A DNA stretch of 64,000 nt from Pandoraea sp. ASV26 (GTDB taxonomy: Bacteria > Pseudomonadota > Gammaproteobacteria > Burkholderiales > Burkholderiaceae). The stretch is from the NCBI RefSeq assembly GCF_016428915.1, contig NZ_JAELTP010000020.1, positions 1 to 64,000 of the forward strand, written 5' to 3'. Below are positions 1 through 10,247 of this stretch, in pieces. How positions within the stretch are numbered: the stretch's first letter is position 1; each line of letters begins with the position of its first letter. The position numbers and the translations under genes were made by a program. The notes beneath the pieces were generated by a model. It made no database searches and was not told the origin of the DNA. It saw only the letters and a list, made by a program, of their open reading frames with translations.

Positions 1-245
1 CCGCCCCACTGCTTGATCCCTCCGGCGCCCGCATCGATGAGGATCGTGCGGCCCGCGCCGCGCACTACGTAGCAGTTGATGTGCACCGCAGAGGGCTCCT
101 TCTGCCCGGCATCGCGCTGCATTCTGGATGCCTCCGACGTGTCGATATTCGAGAGGAAGTCGAGACTGGCAGTGAGGTAGCCATCGCTGATGGCGGTAAT
201 CGTGAAATCCCCAACTTGTTGACTCGGAAAAGCGGGAGCGGACAC
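1..245 (-). CDS. MBL-fold metallo-hydrolase, N-terminal part (cut by window start)
   Basis: The reverse strand carries an open frame from a GTG at 245 to the window edge. It translates to about 81 residues that include QVGDFTITAISDGYL and INCYVVRGAGRTILIDAGAG. This is the usual opening of metallo-beta-lactamase-fold hydrolases: two beta strands, then a DxG turn. The zinc motif HxHxDH would lie outside the window, so catalytic competence cannot be judged. The gene is 18 bp downstream of the tautomerase gene on the same strand, so it is probably the third gene of an operon with the two genes above it. The GTG start is inferred: an in-frame TAA lies shortly upstream and no ATG is available near the expected N-terminus. 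Substrate is unknown. Confidence 0.8.
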   Translation of the reverse strand, partial: MSAPAFPSQQVGDFTITAISDGYLTASLDFLSNIDTSEASRMQRDAGQKEPSAVHINCYVVRGAGRTILIDAGAGGIKQWG

Positions 246-263
246 AGCAGTTCTCCAGACGGA

Positions 264-590
264 TTAATTTCGGGCGTGAATGCTCGACGCCGCATAACCA
301 AAACAACGAATGCGGGCCGAGAGGCTTGTGCGGTGAGCGATGGCGTTGTCCATGGCTTCCATGAATCGGCTCATCACCGCAGGCGTGCGAAACGCCTCGA
401 GTCGATACTGGATTTGCGCGAAGACAGGATGACCATGCCCATGCCGAACGCCCACATAGATGACGTGAACGTTTTTGACTTGCGCGCCAATGACCTTCGT
501 ACAGAGTTCGATGCAGTCGCTGGAAAGCCCTGCAAGACACTCGTCAGATGGCATTTTTTCCGCGTCGATATAGAAAGTGACGTTCGGCAT
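264..590 (-). CDS. Tautomerase-family protein (4-oxalocrotonate tautomerase-like)
   Basis: The product is 108 residues and begins MPNVTFYI, which would expose Pro2 as the catalytic base after Met removal, as in the tautomerase superfamily. A central ELCTKVIGAQVKNVHVIYV segment followed by HGHGHPVFAQIQYR matches the beta-alpha-beta layout of the longer (about 110 aa) members of this family. Such enzymes catalyse keto-enol tautomerisation or related additions on small unsaturated acids. The gene lies 7 bp downstream of the 181-residue gene and 18 bp upstream of the MBL-fold gene, so the three are probably co-transcribed. The specific substrate cannot be read from the sequence. Confidence 0.75.
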   Translation of the reverse strand: MPNVTFYIDAEKMPSDECLAGLSSDCIELCTKVIGAQVKNVHVIYVGVRHGHGHPVFAQIQYRLEAFRTPAVMSRFMEAMDNAIAHRTSLSARIRCFGYAASSIHARN

Positions 591-597
591 CGCAGAC

Positions 598-1143
598 CTA
601 CTTTGTCAGCGCTGTGGAACGGGAGCGAGCGCTGGTCAGTTGCTCCGTCATCGGCGCGTAGAGGTAGATGCCGTCAGCCGCACTCACGACACGCTGAGCG
701 CTTTCCCGAGGCAGAACGGCGAGCCAGCGACGCTCCGGAAACTTCTCCAACGCAACGGCTTGCATGGCCAGCGGCTCAAGCCCCAACTGAATCAGCGGAT
801 CGGGACCGCTTGCACACAGCACGAGGCGTTCGTCAGCCTTCACCGCCGGTGCGAGACCGATATCGCTATAGAGATTTCGATGCCAGTCGGTGATGTGCTG
901 CTGCCACCTTGCGAAATTGCCACCGCCCTTCTGGCGATATTCCTCTCCCGTCAGAACGTCGAGACCGTCAATCGTGTGCACCGCCAGGTAGACCGGACAA
1001 CCCTCGCTTATCGCTCTGAAGCGCTGCGACGTGTGAAAGCCGGTCACCGAGATGAGGGCCGGCAGCTTTTCAAGGCTGTAGAAGTCGTTCCACTCGGCTT
1101 CGCTGCCAGGGTCGGCGAAGCTGCATTCCACGGTGTAAATCAT
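598..1143 (-). CDS. Conserved hypothetical protein, possible dimeric alpha/beta-barrel fold
   Basis: The product is 181 residues and starts MIYTVECSFADPGSEAEWNDFYSLEKL. A short beta strand, a W-x-x-F/Y helix and a following GFHTSQRFRAI strand resemble small ferredoxin-like dimeric alpha/beta-barrel (EthD/DUF4286-like) proteins. I do not recognise a specific family. It has no signal peptide or membrane segment. A good ribosome binding site (AGAGGA) precedes the ATG. It is the promoter-proximal gene of a minus-strand operon with the tautomerase and the MBL-fold hydrolase, and is divergent from a LysR regulator. The context suggests small-molecule catabolism (inference). Confidence 0.6.
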   Translation of the reverse strand: MIYTVECSFADPGSEAEWNDFYSLEKLPALISVTGFHTSQRFRAISEGCPVYLAVHTIDGLDVLTGEEYRQKGGGNFARWQQHITDWHRNLYSDIGLAPAVKADERLVLCASGPDPLIQLGLEPLAMQAVALEKFPERRWLAVLPRESAQRVVSAADGIYLYAPMTEQLTSARSRSTALTK

Positions 1144-1160
1144 CAGATTGTCCTCTTTAC

Positions 1161-1174
1161 AGGATGCGCATCCT
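1161..1174. promoter_or_regulatory. Perfect 14-bp palindrome, candidate operator
   Basis: AGGATGCGCATCCT is a perfect palindrome 18 bp upstream of the ATG at 1143. It lies inside the divergent region between the minus-strand operon and the LysR gene. Its position suits a repressor or LysR-associated site controlling the MBL/tautomerase operon, but no binding partner can be assigned from sequence alone. Confidence 0.4.
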
Positions 1175-1309
1175 TCTACGAAGCATGCATTCTTAGTGCA
1201 GTAACGTAATGCTAAGCTGGCATTTCCAATGCCTATAACGAATTAAAGTCAGCCTTCAGTGATGTTTGCTCAAGCTGGCGCCGAACACGTTCCGACCGGC
1301 GAGACTTTC

Positions 1310-2203
1310 ATGCGACGAAAAATTCCAAGCAACTCCGCACTCCTGGCGTTCGAGGCCGCGGCTCGACATGGCAGCTTTGCCCGCGCCGCCGAGGAACTGG
1401 CCCGCACCGAGGGCGCGGTCAGTCGTCAGATCGGCCGGTTGGAGGCGTTTTTGGGGGTGGCCTTGTTCGAGCGAATAGGAAATCGGGTTCGACTCGCGCC
1501 CAATGGCACGCGATACGCGGTGCAGGTTCGGGAGATTCTGGATCGGCTGGAACGGGACAGCCTCTATCTCATGGGGCAGCCCATCGAGGGCGCCAGCATT
1601 GATATCGCTGCGAGCCCGACGTTCGCGACCCGTTGGCTCATCCCGCGGCTGAAGCGCTTTCAGCATGCGCATCCGAACATCACCGTGCACATTGCCGAAC
1701 GAATGGAGCCCTTCCTACTTGCCGGTAGCGGCTTCGACGCCGCCATTCATTTCGAGCATCCGGCGTGGGCGGGTATGCATCTGCATCACCTGCTCGAGGA
1801 GATTCTCGTGCCCGTGTGCAGTCCGGCGCTTCTCTCAGACGCCCGTGCCAACCCGTCGCTCGACGAGCTGCCGCTCCTCCACCGTCGGCAAAATCCCGAC
1901 GCCTGGCAGATTTATGCGCAGGCGTCAGGCATCGCGCTGACCAACCCGGCGGTCGGCGCCCGTTACGATCTCCATTCCATGCTGATAGCGGCGGCGCTCG
2001 CTGGCTTGGGTGTTGCGCTGGTGCCGCGTCTATACATCGGTGCCGAGCTTGAGCAGGGCCGCCTGGTCGCCCCCTGGCCGGATGGCAAAGCGGTCGCCAA
2101 GAAATTCTGTCTCGTGCTGCCCGAGCCCATCGAATTGTGTGACGGGCCAGTACAGGCGTTTGCGAAGTGGATGCTGGAGGAAGCCCGGGGCTCGGAGCGC
2201 TAA
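1310..2203 (+). CDS. LysR-family transcriptional regulator, GcvA-like
   Basis: The product is 297 residues when started at the ATG at 1310. The N-terminus MRRKIPSNSALLAFEAAARHG leads straight into the winged helix-turn-helix (SFARAAEELARTEGAVSRQIGRLE, about residues 20-45), typical of GcvA/AmpR-type LysR proteins. The remaining 230 residues have the periplasmic-binding-like effector fold (PTFATRWLIPRLKRF; GLGVALVPRLYI). An upstream in-frame ATG at 1259 would add 17 residues that do not look like the family. The gene is divergent from the three-gene operon at 1-1143 and precedes gdhA on the same strand. By LysR habit it more likely controls the divergent operon. The effector is unknown. Confidence 0.88.
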   Translation: MRRKIPSNSALLAFEAAARHGSFARAAEELARTEGAVSRQIGRLEAFLGVALFERIGNRVRLAPNGTRYAVQVREILDRLERDSLYLMGQPIEGASIDIAASPTFATRWLIPRLKRFQHAHPNITVHIAERMEPFLLAGSGFDAAIHFEHPAWAGMHLHHLLEEILVPVCSPALLSDARANPSLDELPLLHRRQNPDAWQIYAQASGIALTNPAVGARYDLHSMLIAAALAGLGVALVPRLYIGAELEQGRLVAPWPDGKAVAKKFCLVLPEPIELCDGPVQAFAKWMLEEARGSER

Positions 2204-2364
2204 GCACAACTCGCGTTAAGCACGATTGCTTGGCACTACGTTCGATGGCAGCACAAAACACTGAAATTCACGCCATTTTTTTAATTTACTGATCATCTTG
2301 TGATCCTAAATGGTGCAAAATGCTTTTCCCGCACAAGAATAAGCCCCATTCATGGGCATCCGAG

Positions 2365-3708
2365 ATGAAATATCAATCACTTGACGATTTCCTGCGCTCC
2401 ACTGCCGAGCGCAACCCTGGCCAACAGGAGTTCCTGCAAGCTGTCACGGAGGTGATGGAAAGCCTTTGGCCGTTCATTTCGCAGCATCCGAAATATGCCG
2501 AGCACGGTTTGCTCGACCGTCTGGTCGAACCCGAGCGCATCGTCATGTTCCGGGTGTCGTGGGTCAACGATCACGGTGACGTTCAGGTCAATCGCGGCTA
2601 TCGCATCCAGCACAGCTCGGCCATCGGTCCGTACAAGGGCGGCCTGCGTTTCCATCCGTCGGTCAACCTCTCGATCCTCAAATTTCTTGCCTTCGAGCAG
2701 ACCTTCAAGAACGCACTGACTACCCTGCCGATGGGCGGTGGCAAAGGCGGTTCCGACTTCGATCCCAAAGGCAAGAGCCCCGGCGAAGTCATGCGGTTCT
2801 GTCAGGCGTTCGTGAGCGAACTGTTCCGGCATGTCGGCAGCGACACGGACGTACCCGCCGGTGATATCGGTGTGGGCGGCCGCGAAGTCGGCTTTATGGC
2901 CGGCATGATGAAGAAGCTCTCCAATCGCGCTGACTGCGTGTTCACTGGCAAGGGCTTGTCGTTCGGCGGCTCGCTGATTCGTCCGGAAGCCACGGGGTAC
3001 GGCACGGTGTACTTCGCCGAGGAAATGCTCAAGCAGACCGGCCGCAGCTTCGACGGCTTGCGTGTGAGCGTCTCGGGCTCGGGCAACGTTGCGCAATACG
3101 CGGTAGAGAAAGCCATGGCGCTCGGCGCGAAGGTCATCACCGTCTCCGACTCCAGCGGCACGGTCGTCGATGAGGCGGGCTTCACCCCCGAAAAACTCGC
3201 CGAACTGATGGATGTGAAGAACCATCACTACGGTCGCGTCAGCGATTACGCGAAGCGCACCGGTCTCGAATTCCTGCCGGGCCAGCGTCCCTGGCATATC
3301 CCTGTCGACGTGGCGCTGCCGTGCGCCACGCAGAACGAACTGGATGCCGACGACGCCGCAACGCTGATCGGGAACGGTGTGATTTGCGTTGCGGAAGGCG
3401 CCAACATGCCGTCGACCAACGAGGCGGCGAAGCGCTTCGAGAGCCACGGCATTCTGTACGCGCCGGGCAAGGCGAGCAACGCCGGTGGCGTTGCCACCTC
3501 GGGGCTGGAAATGAGCCAGAATGCCATGCGTATTTCGTGGCCGCGCGAGGAAGTCGATGCGCGTCTGCACGACATCATGCGCAGCATCCACGAGGTCTGT
3601 GTGGCACATGGCCGCCGTGCCGATGGCTCGGTGAGCTACGTGAACGGCGCTAACGTCGCCGGGTTCGTGAAGGTCGCCGACGCGATGCTCGCGCAAGGCG
3701 TGATCTAA
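2365..3708 (+). CDS. gdhA: NADP-specific glutamate dehydrogenase
   Basis: The 447-residue product is very close to hexameric E. coli-type GdhA along its whole length. It catalyses NADPH-dependent reductive amination of 2-oxoglutarate to glutamate in the cytoplasm, for ammonium assimilation. Landmarks are VEPERIVMFRVSWV, GPYKGGLRFHPSVN, LPMGGGKGGSDFDPKGKS (catalytic lysine loop), PAGDIGVGGREVG, the Rossmann SGSGNVAQYA, and the C-terminal GFVKVADAMLAQGVI. The start at 2365 (MKYQSLDDFL) matches the family; an in-frame ATG at 2320 would add 15 unlikely residues. The 160-bp upstream gap is AT-rich compared with its surroundings and probably holds the promoter. A strong intrinsic terminator follows. 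Confidence 0.97.
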   Translation: MKYQSLDDFLRSTAERNPGQQEFLQAVTEVMESLWPFISQHPKYAEHGLLDRLVEPERIVMFRVSWVNDHGDVQVNRGYRIQHSSAIGPYKGGLRFHPSVNLSILKFLAFEQTFKNALTTLPMGGGKGGSDFDPKGKSPGEVMRFCQAFVSELFRHVGSDTDVPAGDIGVGGREVGFMAGMMKKLSNRADCVFTGKGLSFGGSLIRPEATGYGTVYFAEEMLKQTGRSFDGLRVSVSGSGNVAQYAVEKAMALGAKVITVSDSSGTVVDEAGFTPEKLAELMDVKNHHYGRVSDYAKRTGLEFLPGQRPWHIPVDVALPCATQNELDADDAATLIGNGVICVAEGANMPSTNEAAKRFESHGILYAPGKASNAGGVATSGLEMSQNAMRISWPREEVDARLHDIMRSIHEVCVAHGRRADGSVSYVNGANVAGFVKVADAMLAQGVI

Positions 3709-3775
3709 GCGGGATTTAGGCGATGTGCGCGCGTCTGTCCCAACGGGACGCACACCACAAGCTGTGAATGCCCAC

Positions 3776-3807
3776 AAAAAGCGCTGTCCCGCAGGACAGC
3801 GCTTTTT
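3776..3807 (+). terminator. Rho-independent terminator of gdhA
   Basis: A perfect 9-bp stem, GCGCTGTCC with GGACAGCGC (3781-3789 and 3794-3802), closes a CGCA tetraloop. It is preceded by AAAAA and followed by TTTTT, so it could work on both strands. It lies 67 bp after the gdhA stop codon. Confidence 0.92.
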
Positions 3808-4070
3808 GCTTTCAATGCGAGGTGTTACCATCTCGCGCGTCCCTCCCCTTCCTCCGGAGTCAATCAGAATGAACAAGTAATGCCGGATGCTTCTGCATCT
3901 CGTCCACTCGCTGCCTGTTGCGCGAGCGCATTGCTTTTCGTTTTGACTTTTGACGATCGAGCCTGACCCGACGTTTGCGTCACCGGCCACCGCGGCCTGT
4001 CGCGTCGTTGCATCGATATGCGTTTCGCGTCTGTATGGGCAGTTTTCCCCATTCTCATCAGGAAAACACC
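3808..4070. other. Non-coding interval between gdhA terminator and methyltransferase gene
   Basis: The 362 bp between gdhA and the methyltransferase gene hold the gdhA terminator and about 260 bp with no supported gene. A three-codon ATG-AAC-AAG-TAA unit after a CTCCGGAG-like stretch near 3870 is too short to call. The tail contains AGGA ahead of the methyltransferase ATG. No clear -35/-10 pair was identified. Confidence 0.5.
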
Positions 4071-4871
4071 ATGTCTGATTCGCAAGCTCCTCACCTCGAC
4101 GTTCTCGAACACAACCGCGCCGCATGGGATCGCCAGGCGGCGACGAAGTGCGAGTGGTCGCGTCCTGTCAGCGCAGACGTCATTGCGTCGGCCAGACGCG
4201 GCGACTGGGCCGTGCACCTCACACCGTCGGCGCTCCCCGACGGCTGGTTGCCCGACGTCCGGGGCCAACGCATTCTTTGCCTCGCTTCCGGCGGTGGTCA
4301 ACAAGCGCCGGTGCTGAGCGCGGCAGGCGCACGCGTGAGCGTGCTGGATGCCTCCGCTGCCCAGTTGGCACAGGACGAAATGGTCGCGCGCCGGGATGCC
4401 CTGACGCTCACGACAGTTCAGGGCGACATGCGCGATCTGTCGATGTTCGACGACGCCTCGTTCGACTGCGTCTTCCACCCGATTTCCAATCTGTACGTGC
4501 CGGATATTCGCCCGGTGTGGCAGGAATGCTTCCGGGTATTACGCTGCGGCGGGAGACTGCTCAGCAGCTTCTTCAATCCGGTGGTTTTTGTGGAGGATCG
4601 TGATCCGGAGTACGCGTCGAAGGGCATCATCCGCCCGCGCTTCAAAGTGCCCTACTCCGACGTTCGTGATCTGACGCCGGCGGAACTGGCTGCAAAGCAA
4701 TCCGGCGGCGAAGCGTTGGTCTTCGGTCACAGCCTTGGCGAGCAGATCGGCGGACAACTCGACGCGGGGTTCGTACTCAAGGGCTTCTATGAAGACGAAC
4801 AACCCAATCCGCGCTTCGTGATCGATCGTTTTCTGCCTACGTTTCTGGCGACCTATGCCATGAAGCCCTGA
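4071..4871 (+). CDS. Class I SAM-dependent methyltransferase
   Basis: The product is 266 residues. The glycine-rich SAM-binding motif I is ILCLASGGGQQAPVLSAAGA (about residues 67-86), followed by the acidic turn VSVLDAS and by motif FDCVFHPISNLYV, VWQECFRVLRCGGRLL. This is the Methyltransf_11 pattern. The start at 4071 follows CAGGAAAACACC; the longer frame from 3975 reads through non-family sequence. The substrate is not indicated. The gene stands alone between gdhA and a convergent exporter gene, so a small-molecule detoxification role would be a guess. Confidence 0.85.
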   Translation: MSDSQAPHLDVLEHNRAAWDRQAATKCEWSRPVSADVIASARRGDWAVHLTPSALPDGWLPDVRGQRILCLASGGGQQAPVLSAAGARVSVLDASAAQLAQDEMVARRDALTLTTVQGDMRDLSMFDDASFDCVFHPISNLYVPDIRPVWQECFRVLRCGGRLLSSFFNPVVFVEDRDPEYASKGIIRPRFKVPYSDVRDLTPAELAAKQSGGEALVFGHSLGEQIGGQLDAGFVLKGFYEDEQPNPRFVIDRFLPTFLATYAMKP

Positions 4872-4924
4872 CGTCCGCCCAACCGCACTCGCGTCATCGA
4901 CATCGCAGAGCAGACGCGTGGCGC

Positions 4925-5866
4925 TCAGGCGTTTCTCGACGGAAGCGTCATGGCCGCCACGCCTGCGACGACGCACGCCAGCCCTAACCATGCGGACGTG
5001 GAGAGCGATTCTCCAAGCACTGCGATGCTGATGCCGACACCGATCGGCACTCGCAGATAGGCTTGTGCGGTCGCGCCCACCGATCCCAGTGTCTTGACGA
5101 GCCGGAAGTAGATGACGAACGCGAACGCCGTGGAGACGACCGATAGCGCGACGAGCGCTGCGAGCGATTGGATCGACGGGTGAAGCGTCCACGGACGATC
5201 GACAACAAGACTGGTTGGCACGAGCAATACCGCGCCAACCACGAGCGAGCCCGCCGCCGGCACCACGGGGGGAAGCCCCTTGAACGATCGGCCATAGATC
5301 GCCGCACCCGAATAGCAGACGGTGGCTGCGACGATCGCCAATTGAGGCACGAGCTGCTGCCCTAGCGTTTCGAACGCGCCGACCCCTACGACAAGACAAA
5401 TGCCGATCAGTCCAGCCGCCACGCCGACGCATTTTCTGGGCGTCAATCGCTCGTGACGCGTAATCAGCCACGTTCCGAGAAACGCGAAGACGGGCGACGC
5501 GGAGTTGAGGATGGTTGCCAGCCCCGCTTCCACCGACCGCTCAGCCCACGCGATGAGCGTGAACGGAACGACGCTGTTCAACAACGCCTGAACGAAGAAG
5601 CGTCGCCAGATGCCGGGGTCTCGCGGCATCGGGATCCGCTGGATCCGCATCCAGAGCAGCAGGCCCGATCCAGCGATCAACGTCCTCGCGGCGATCAGTG
5701 TGAGCGGCGGAATCGTTGTGACGCCGATTCTGATGAACGTGTAAGACGCTCCCCAAAGCGTGGAGAGCGCTACAAGCAGTAGCAAATCCGACAGCGTGCT
5801 CTGGCCGCTGGGACGGGTGGTTTGTGATGAGACCAATTCGCTCTCGCCTGACAGGTTGCGATCCAC
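4925..5866 (-). CDS. EamA/DMT-family transporter
   Basis: The product is 313 residues with about ten hydrophobic segments arranged as two EamA repeats. The repeat openings are LLLLVALSTLWGASYTFIRIG near residue 27 and IVAATVCYSGAAIYGRSFKG near residue 177. Proteins of this drug/metabolite superfamily sit in the inner membrane and usually export amino acids or other metabolites. It is convergent with the methyltransferase gene (53 bp apart) and downstream of the AraC/GyrI regulator on the same strand. That regulator could control it (inference). Substrate unknown. Confidence 0.88.
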   Translation of the reverse strand: MDRNLSGESELVSSQTTRPSGQSTLSDLLLLVALSTLWGASYTFIRIGVTTIPPLTLIAARTLIAGSGLLLWMRIQRIPMPRDPGIWRRFFVQALLNSVVPFTLIAWAERSVEAGLATILNSASPVFAFLGTWLITRHERLTPRKCVGVAAGLIGICLVVGVGAFETLGQQLVPQLAIVAATVCYSGAAIYGRSFKGLPPVVPAAGSLVVGAVLLVPTSLVVDRPWTLHPSIQSLAALVALSVVSTAFAFVIYFRLVKTLGSVGATAQAYLRVPIGVGISIAVLGESLSTSAWLGLACVVAGVAAMTLPSRNA

Positions 5867-5980
5867 ACGGACCGGGACGGAAGACAGGAGCGAATTATGT
5901 GAGTGCGCGGGAGCGAACGTTTCAGCGTGTCACGAAATGTGGTTGGTATGCATTGCGACACGCCAACTCGCGGATCGGCC

Positions 5981-6814
5981 TCACTCGCTGACCGGCACCC
6001 AGATCTCCAGCGTTCCCGTGCCGGCAACGGGATCGAAATCGGCGCTGTACCGCTCGAAGTCGGGTGCGTCGGCGGCTTGCAGTCCTGACGACGGGAACCA
6101 GTGATGCCAGAGGGTGTAGACCGTCTGGTGCAACGTCGAGATGTGTCCGCGATGTTCAAACACGGCATAGCGCACGGCGGGAATTTCCACGCATCGGAAG
6201 CCGTCCGGCAGACGGTCTTTACGACGCACCTCCACCCCCGCGATGTATTCGAATCCGCCGTCACCGTCGGGGTTGCAGCACACGCCGTATGTCAGATCGC
6301 CGACCTGATCGGGAAGGTTGCCGATGTAAGGATTGAACGCTTGCCACAGCGCGGGAATGCCTTCGTTCGTGGCAAACGTGAACCGGTCACTCATCCCGGC
6401 AATGAGCCGCAGCGAGGGCGTCTCGAAGCGAGGCGGCACGAGTTCGACAAACTGGATTTCTTTCATACGCAGCGGCTCCACAAGCGTCAGACCTTCAAGA
6501 TGACGGCGCGAACGCAGTTGCTCCGGCGTCAGGCCGAAGGCGTCGGTGAATGCGCGCGTGAACGCCTCGTGAGACCCATACCCCGCATCGAGCGCCACAC
6601 CGAGAATCTCCGGCGCACCCGCCACCAGCGCGTGCGCTGCCCGCGTCAGTCGTCTCGAGCGCACATATCGCATCACGGGCCAACCGGTGGTGACGGCAAA
6701 AAGGCGTGAGAGCGAGAAGCGCGTCATCTCGCAGGCGTCGGCGATGTGATCGAGTGTCAGTTCGTCGCCCAATCGGACTTCGATAAACCAAAGGGCTTTT
6801 GCAACGGGGTGCAT
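5981..6814 (-). CDS. AraC-family regulator with GyrI-like effector domain
   Basis: The product is 277 residues from the ATG at 6814 (MHPVAKALWFIEVRLGDELT). An N-terminal AraC-type double helix-turn-helix (LDHIADACEMTRFSLSRLFAV; VALDAGYGSHEAFTRAFTDAFGLTP, about residues 15-105) precedes a GyrI-like ligand domain (about 125-277: VELVPPRF, GGFEYIAGVEV, GTLEIWVPVSE). This architecture is that of Rob/SbmC-type sensors of amphipathic or toxic compounds. An upstream ATG at 6940 would overlap the neighbouring gene's end and adds 42 non-family residues. The EamA exporter lies downstream on the same strand and is a plausible target. Confidence 0.88.
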   Translation of the reverse strand: MHPVAKALWFIEVRLGDELTLDHIADACEMTRFSLSRLFAVTTGWPVMRYVRSRRLTRAAHALVAGAPEILGVALDAGYGSHEAFTRAFTDAFGLTPEQLRSRRHLEGLTLVEPLRMKEIQFVELVPPRFETPSLRLIAGMSDRFTFATNEGIPALWQAFNPYIGNLPDQVGDLTYGVCCNPDGDGGFEYIAGVEVRRKDRLPDGFRCVEIPAVRYAVFEHRGHISTLHQTVYTLWHHWFPSSGLQAADAPDFERYSADFDPVAGTGTLEIWVPVSE

Positions 6815-6936
6815 GGTATTTCCGAGAACGTATCGACGTAACTGTAGGGCATCGTGCCGCCCCCCATTTGATCGTTCTTGCGTGAATGCCGACTCGTCAA
6901 ATTCGATCCGCCGGCACTTCGCCTGTGGGCGTGCCA

Positions 6937-8982
<2,046 letters not shown>

Positions 8983-9006
8983 GACGATGTCTCCGTACGG
9001 CGTCGA

Positions 9007-9086
9007 TGAAACGTTTCACGCACCGCGTCGTGAGTGTTTCACGGGTGTTTCGCGAGCGTTTCAAGAGCGTTTCATGAAACGTTTCA
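9007..9086. promoter_or_regulatory. GTTTC operator array, candidate PrpR binding sites
   Basis: Two perfect 12-bp palindromes TGAAACGTTTCA lie at 9007-9018 and 9075-9086. Between them GTTTC half-sites start at 9036, 9047, 9058 and 9069, an exact 11-bp period (one helical turn), followed by one at 9081. The array starts 24 bp upstream of the activator start and lies about 105-185 bp upstream of the sigma-54 promoter, which is standard enhancer spacing. Binding by the adjacent PrpR-type activator is inferred from position. Confidence 0.75.
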
Positions 9087-9189
9087 ATGGCTGTTCGCCG
9101 ATTCTGCCACATCCGCAGAAAACGGGCTGTCCAGCGCAAGTGCATGATTTGACGTCGATTTGCGCGGCGTTCTCACGGGACGTGGCGAC

Positions 9190-9204
9190 TGGCACGCAGA
9201 TTGC
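9190..9204 (+). promoter_or_regulatory. Sigma-54 (-24/-12) promoter
   Basis: TGGCACGCAGATTGC matches the sigma-54 consensus TGGCAC-N5-TTGC exactly. It lies 36 bp upstream of the ATG at 9241, and a purine-rich ribosome binding region (GAGACGGAGA) lies between them. The neighbouring activator has the GAFTGA loop needed to use such a promoter. Confidence 0.88.
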
Positions 9205-9240
9205 GAACGGTAAGGCCATTTACCGAGACGGAGACACCTC

Positions 9241-10122
9241 ATGACCACCGCGACCGCGCAACGCCGCGCCGAATTCCGCCGCAAAGTCGAAGCCCGCCAG
9301 GGGCTGCTCGTGCCCGGCGCCTTTAACGCGCTCTCGGCGCGGGTGATCGAAGACGCCGGGTTCGAGGCGCTGTACCTCACCGGGGCGGGCGTCACCAACA
9401 TGTCGCTCGGACTGCCCGACCTCGCGTTCGTGGGGCTGGCCGAGATGGCTGAGCACACCGCCCGTGTGCGCGACGCCGTGTCGCTGCCGATCATCGTCGA
9501 TGCCGACACGGGCTTCGGCAACGCATTGAACGTGCGTCATACGGTGCGCGTGCTCGAGCGCAGCGGCGCCGACGCCATCCAGTTCGAAGATCAGGTGTTG
9601 CCCAAGAAGTGCGGCCACTTCAACGGCAAGGCCGTGATCGGTGCCGACGAGATGGCCGGCAAGATCCGCGCCGCCGTCGATGCACGTGAAGACGCCAACC
9701 TCCAGATCATCGCCCGCACCGACGCCGCAGCCGTGGAGGGCATTGAAGCCGCCATCGAACGCGGGCGCCGCTTCATCGACGCCGGCGCGGACATCCTGTT
9801 CATCGAAGCGACGGAGACGCTGGCCGATATCGAGCGTCTGCCGGCGCTGTTCGATCGTCCGCAACTGATCAACATCGTCATTGGCGGGAAGACGCCGACA
9901 CAATCGCAACCGCGTCTGGCCGAGTTGGGCTACGGCATCGTGCTGTATGCGAACGCTGCGCTGCAAAGTGCCGTACTCGGCATGCAGAAGGCGTTGGGTA
10001 CGCTGCGCGATACTGGCCGTCTGGACGAAGATCCGTCGCTCGTGGTGCCTTTCGCGGAGCGCCAGCGTCTGGTGAACAAGTCGTTCTACGACGCGCTCGA
10101 CAAAAAGTACGCGGCCGACTGA
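9241..10122 (+). CDS. Isocitrate lyase/PEP mutase-superfamily lyase
   Basis: The product is 293 residues with a TIM-barrel of the isocitrate lyase/phosphoenolpyruvate mutase superfamily. Visible motifs are LLVPGAFNALSARVIEDAGF, DADTGFGN (metal-binding loop), GADAIQFEDQVLPKKCGH (the KKCGH catalytic-loop motif), IIARTDA and GADILFIEA. Members include methylisocitrate lyase, 2,3-dimethylmalate lyase and oxaloacetate decarboxylase. The motif variant and the lack of prpC/prpD neighbours prevent a choice between them. It is the first gene after a sigma-54 promoter controlled by the divergent PrpR-type activator. An MHS-type acid transporter follows 125 bp downstream, suggesting uptake and cleavage of a carboxylic acid. 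Confidence 0.87.
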   Translation: MTTATAQRRAEFRRKVEARQGLLVPGAFNALSARVIEDAGFEALYLTGAGVTNMSLGLPDLAFVGLAEMAEHTARVRDAVSLPIIVDADTGFGNALNVRHTVRVLERSGADAIQFEDQVLPKKCGHFNGKAVIGADEMAGKIRAAVDAREDANLQIIARTDAAAVEGIEAAIERGRRFIDAGADILFIEATETLADIERLPALFDRPQLINIVIGGKTPTQSQPRLAELGYGIVLYANAALQSAVLGMQKALGTLRDTGRLDEDPSLVVPFAERQRLVNKSFYDALDKKYAAD

Positions 10123-10247
10123 GCGGCTTCGCGCCCGCCTTTGAATACGCCTGACAGTGACGCCGGCCGTTCGCGGCGTCGCTCGCATTTCCCGCAGCAC
10201 GGCATCACTGCACGACTGCGGTAGACAACAAGTCACGGAGACAGATT

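Noticed and set aside
2377-4125. 582-codon ORF antisense to gdhA
   Set aside because: The plus strand encodes a full, highly conserved GdhA; the reverse frame crosses the terminator and has no recognisable domain.
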